Origin: Saccharofermentans sp.
Lineage (GTDB): Bacteria > Bacillota > Clostridia > Saccharofermentanales > Saccharofermentanaceae
Reading direction: 5' to 3'
Length of the DNA: 64,000 nucleotides
Assembly: GCA_024403715.1 (NCBI GenBank)
Contig: JAKSRJ010000009.1
Location: forward strand, 1-64,000
This document shows positions 62,913 to 64,000 of the stretch, piece by piece. Position 1 is the stretch's first letter, and the number at the start of each line of letters is the position of its first letter. The notes under the pieces were generated by a model. That model had not been told where the DNA came from. It saw only the letters and a program-made list of their open reading frames with translations, and ran no database searches. The translations under genes and the position numbers were made by a program.

Positions 62913-64000
62913 TCAAAAATATCTTACATAGATTATAGCCATAGAAATTCCAATTACAATAATTGTTGCAGGAGCGGCGTACTTACAATACTTACCCCAA
63001 CCAATCATGTGACCGGACTTAGCGGCTGCAGCGATACCAACAACGTTAGCAGAAGCACCGATAGGAGTAGCGGAACCACCGATATCTGTACCCATAGCAA
63101 GCGTCCAAGAAAGCACTGACAAATCTACGCCCATAGTTGTAGACAAAGCCTTGATAATAGGAATCATTGTCGCAGCGAAAGGAATATTATCAACAAACGC
63201 GGAAGCAACAGCGGAAATCCAAAGTACGATAGCAATCATAAGCATTACGTTGTCGCCAGAAACCTTAGCGATAAAGCCAGCGATAATCTCGAGAACACCT
63301 GTCTGCTCGAGGCCGCCTACTACGACGAACAAGCCGAGGAAGAAAAGAAGTGTCTCGTAGTCGACTTTCTTCAAGAGCTTCCAAGCACCGCGCCAAGAAG
63401 TAATCAAAGTCATTGCAGTAACGATGATACCGATTGTTGCGACTGTAAGACCTGTCTGCGCGTGAGTTACGAGCATAATTACAGCAACTGCGAAGATTAC
63501 ACAGGAGATAGCAAAATACTTCTTGGAAGTGATTGCTTCCTTAGGATCTGGGTATGCAATCTTCATGCCCTTTGTTGTGTCCTTTGTGATTTCCTTACGG
63601 AACACGAGGTAGAAGTAAACTACAACAAACACGAGCGCGATTACTGCGATAAGACCTGTATTTACTACGAAGTCAGCGAAAGTATAATTGAGCGCTGTAC
63701 CAATAATAATGTTCGGTGGGTCACCGCACATTGTTGCAGATCCACCTAAGTTAGCGCAGAAAATCTCAGCGATAATCATTGGAACCGGAGAGAACTTCAA
63801 AAGCTGTGAAAGCTCGATAGTTACAGCTGCCAAGAAGAGGATAACTGTAATTGAGTCGATAAACATAGCTAAGACGAATGACATGAGCATGAATGTTAAG
63901 AAGATTGATGATGTCTTATACTTAACAAGCTTAGCGATACCGAGGCAGAGCCAACGGAAGAAACCAGCCTTTGCCATACCCTCTACCATTACCATCATGC
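62913..64000 (-). CDS. ArsB/NhaD-type ion permease, N-terminus beyond right edge
   Basis: A 12-TM-type secondary transporter of the IT superfamily. GDPPNIIIG with DSITVILFL upstream, and VDNIPFAATMIP with GTDIGGSATPIGASANV near the end, are the two hallmark inverted half-sites. Ligands in the family include arsenite, Na+/H+ and dicarboxylates; this one cannot be told. The open frame continues past base 64000, so internal methionines near the edge are not the start. Confidence 0.85.
   Translation of the reverse strand, partial: MMVMVEGMAKAGFFRWLCLGIAKLVKYKTSSIFLTFMLMSFVLAMFIDSITVILFLAAVTIELSQLLKFSPVPMIIAEIFCANLGGSATMCGDPPNIIIGTALNYTFADFVVNTGLIAVIALVFVVVYFYLVFRKEITKDTTKGMKIAYPDPKEAITSKKYFAISCVIFAVAVIMLVTHAQTGLTVATIGIIVTAMTLITSWRGAWKLLKKVDYETLLFFLGLFVVVGGLEQTGVLEIIAGFIAKVSGDNVMLMIAIVLWISAVASAFVDNIPFAATMIPIIKALSTTMGVDLSVLSWTLAMGTDIGGSATPIGASANVVGIAAAAKSGHMIGWGKYCKYAAPATIIVIGISMAIIYVRYF

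Overview
The window is a gene-dense, AT-rich stretch of a bacterial chromosome. It looks like a low-GC member of the Bacillota, class Clostridia. The evidence is a DnaD/DnaI-type helicase-loading pair, a VanW protein, a TM-anchored PrsA-like foldase, a four-cysteine L28, type III glutamine synthetase, and many AGGAGG ribosome sites. Species cannot be named from the sequence alone. There are no rRNA or tRNA genes, no CRISPR array and no recognisable insertion sequence.

Layout. 1-8.6 kb: two tandem YfhO-type membrane proteins (the first cut by the left edge), a membrane-anchored foldase, an HtrA protease with an overlapping 38-residue membrane peptide, a YigZ gene broken by an in-frame TAG, and a Nudix protein. 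8.7-17 kb: a DUF4015 glycosidase-like protein, serS, rpmB, then a minus-strand operon VanW > dnaD > dnaI-like > acpS > a bitopic SH3 protein with a dead NlpC/P60 domain. 17-32.6 kb: a polysaccharide region with an initiating sugar-phosphate transferase, five other glycosyltransferases, ManC, a hexose phosphomutase, Gmd, an Rmd-type reductase and a Wzm/Wzt exporter. Together these predict GDP-D-rhamnose synthesis and export of a D-rhamnose-containing glycan, with two small related coiled-coil proteins inside the operon. 32.6-38 kb: a YfhO protein divergent from a CsbB/GtrB-type lipid-linked sugar transferase, plus a large membrane protein. 38-49.8 kb: nitrogen and amino-acid genes, namely gltB-gltD, a TetR regulator divergent from pheA, and a serine operon (aminotransferase > serA) ending in a GH32 glycosidase. 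50-57 kb: a large membrane protein with a PP2C-like pseudophosphatase head, a DUF885 lipoprotein and an AMP-forming ligase. 57-64 kb: glnA (type III), a repeat-rich intergenic region, an orphan PD-(D/E)XK-like gene, a cytidylyltransferase/aminotransferase fusion, a cytidylate-kinase-like protein and an ArsB/NhaD-type permease cut by the right edge.

Three points stand out. (1) Both ammonium-assimilation genes, gltB and glnA, have a good promoter followed by an intrinsic terminator placed between the promoter and the ribosome site, which suggests control by antitermination. (2) Several genes have a -10 box only 6-7 bases before the start codon and no Shine-Dalgarno sequence, so leaderless mRNAs are likely. 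(3) The 59.3-59.66 kb intergenic region holds four perfect copies of a 10-mer and three helically phased copies of an 8-mer beside an orphan nuclease-like gene. By my reading only one intact gene in about 46 ends in TAG (that orphan gene), and the only other notable TAG is the one inside yigZ.
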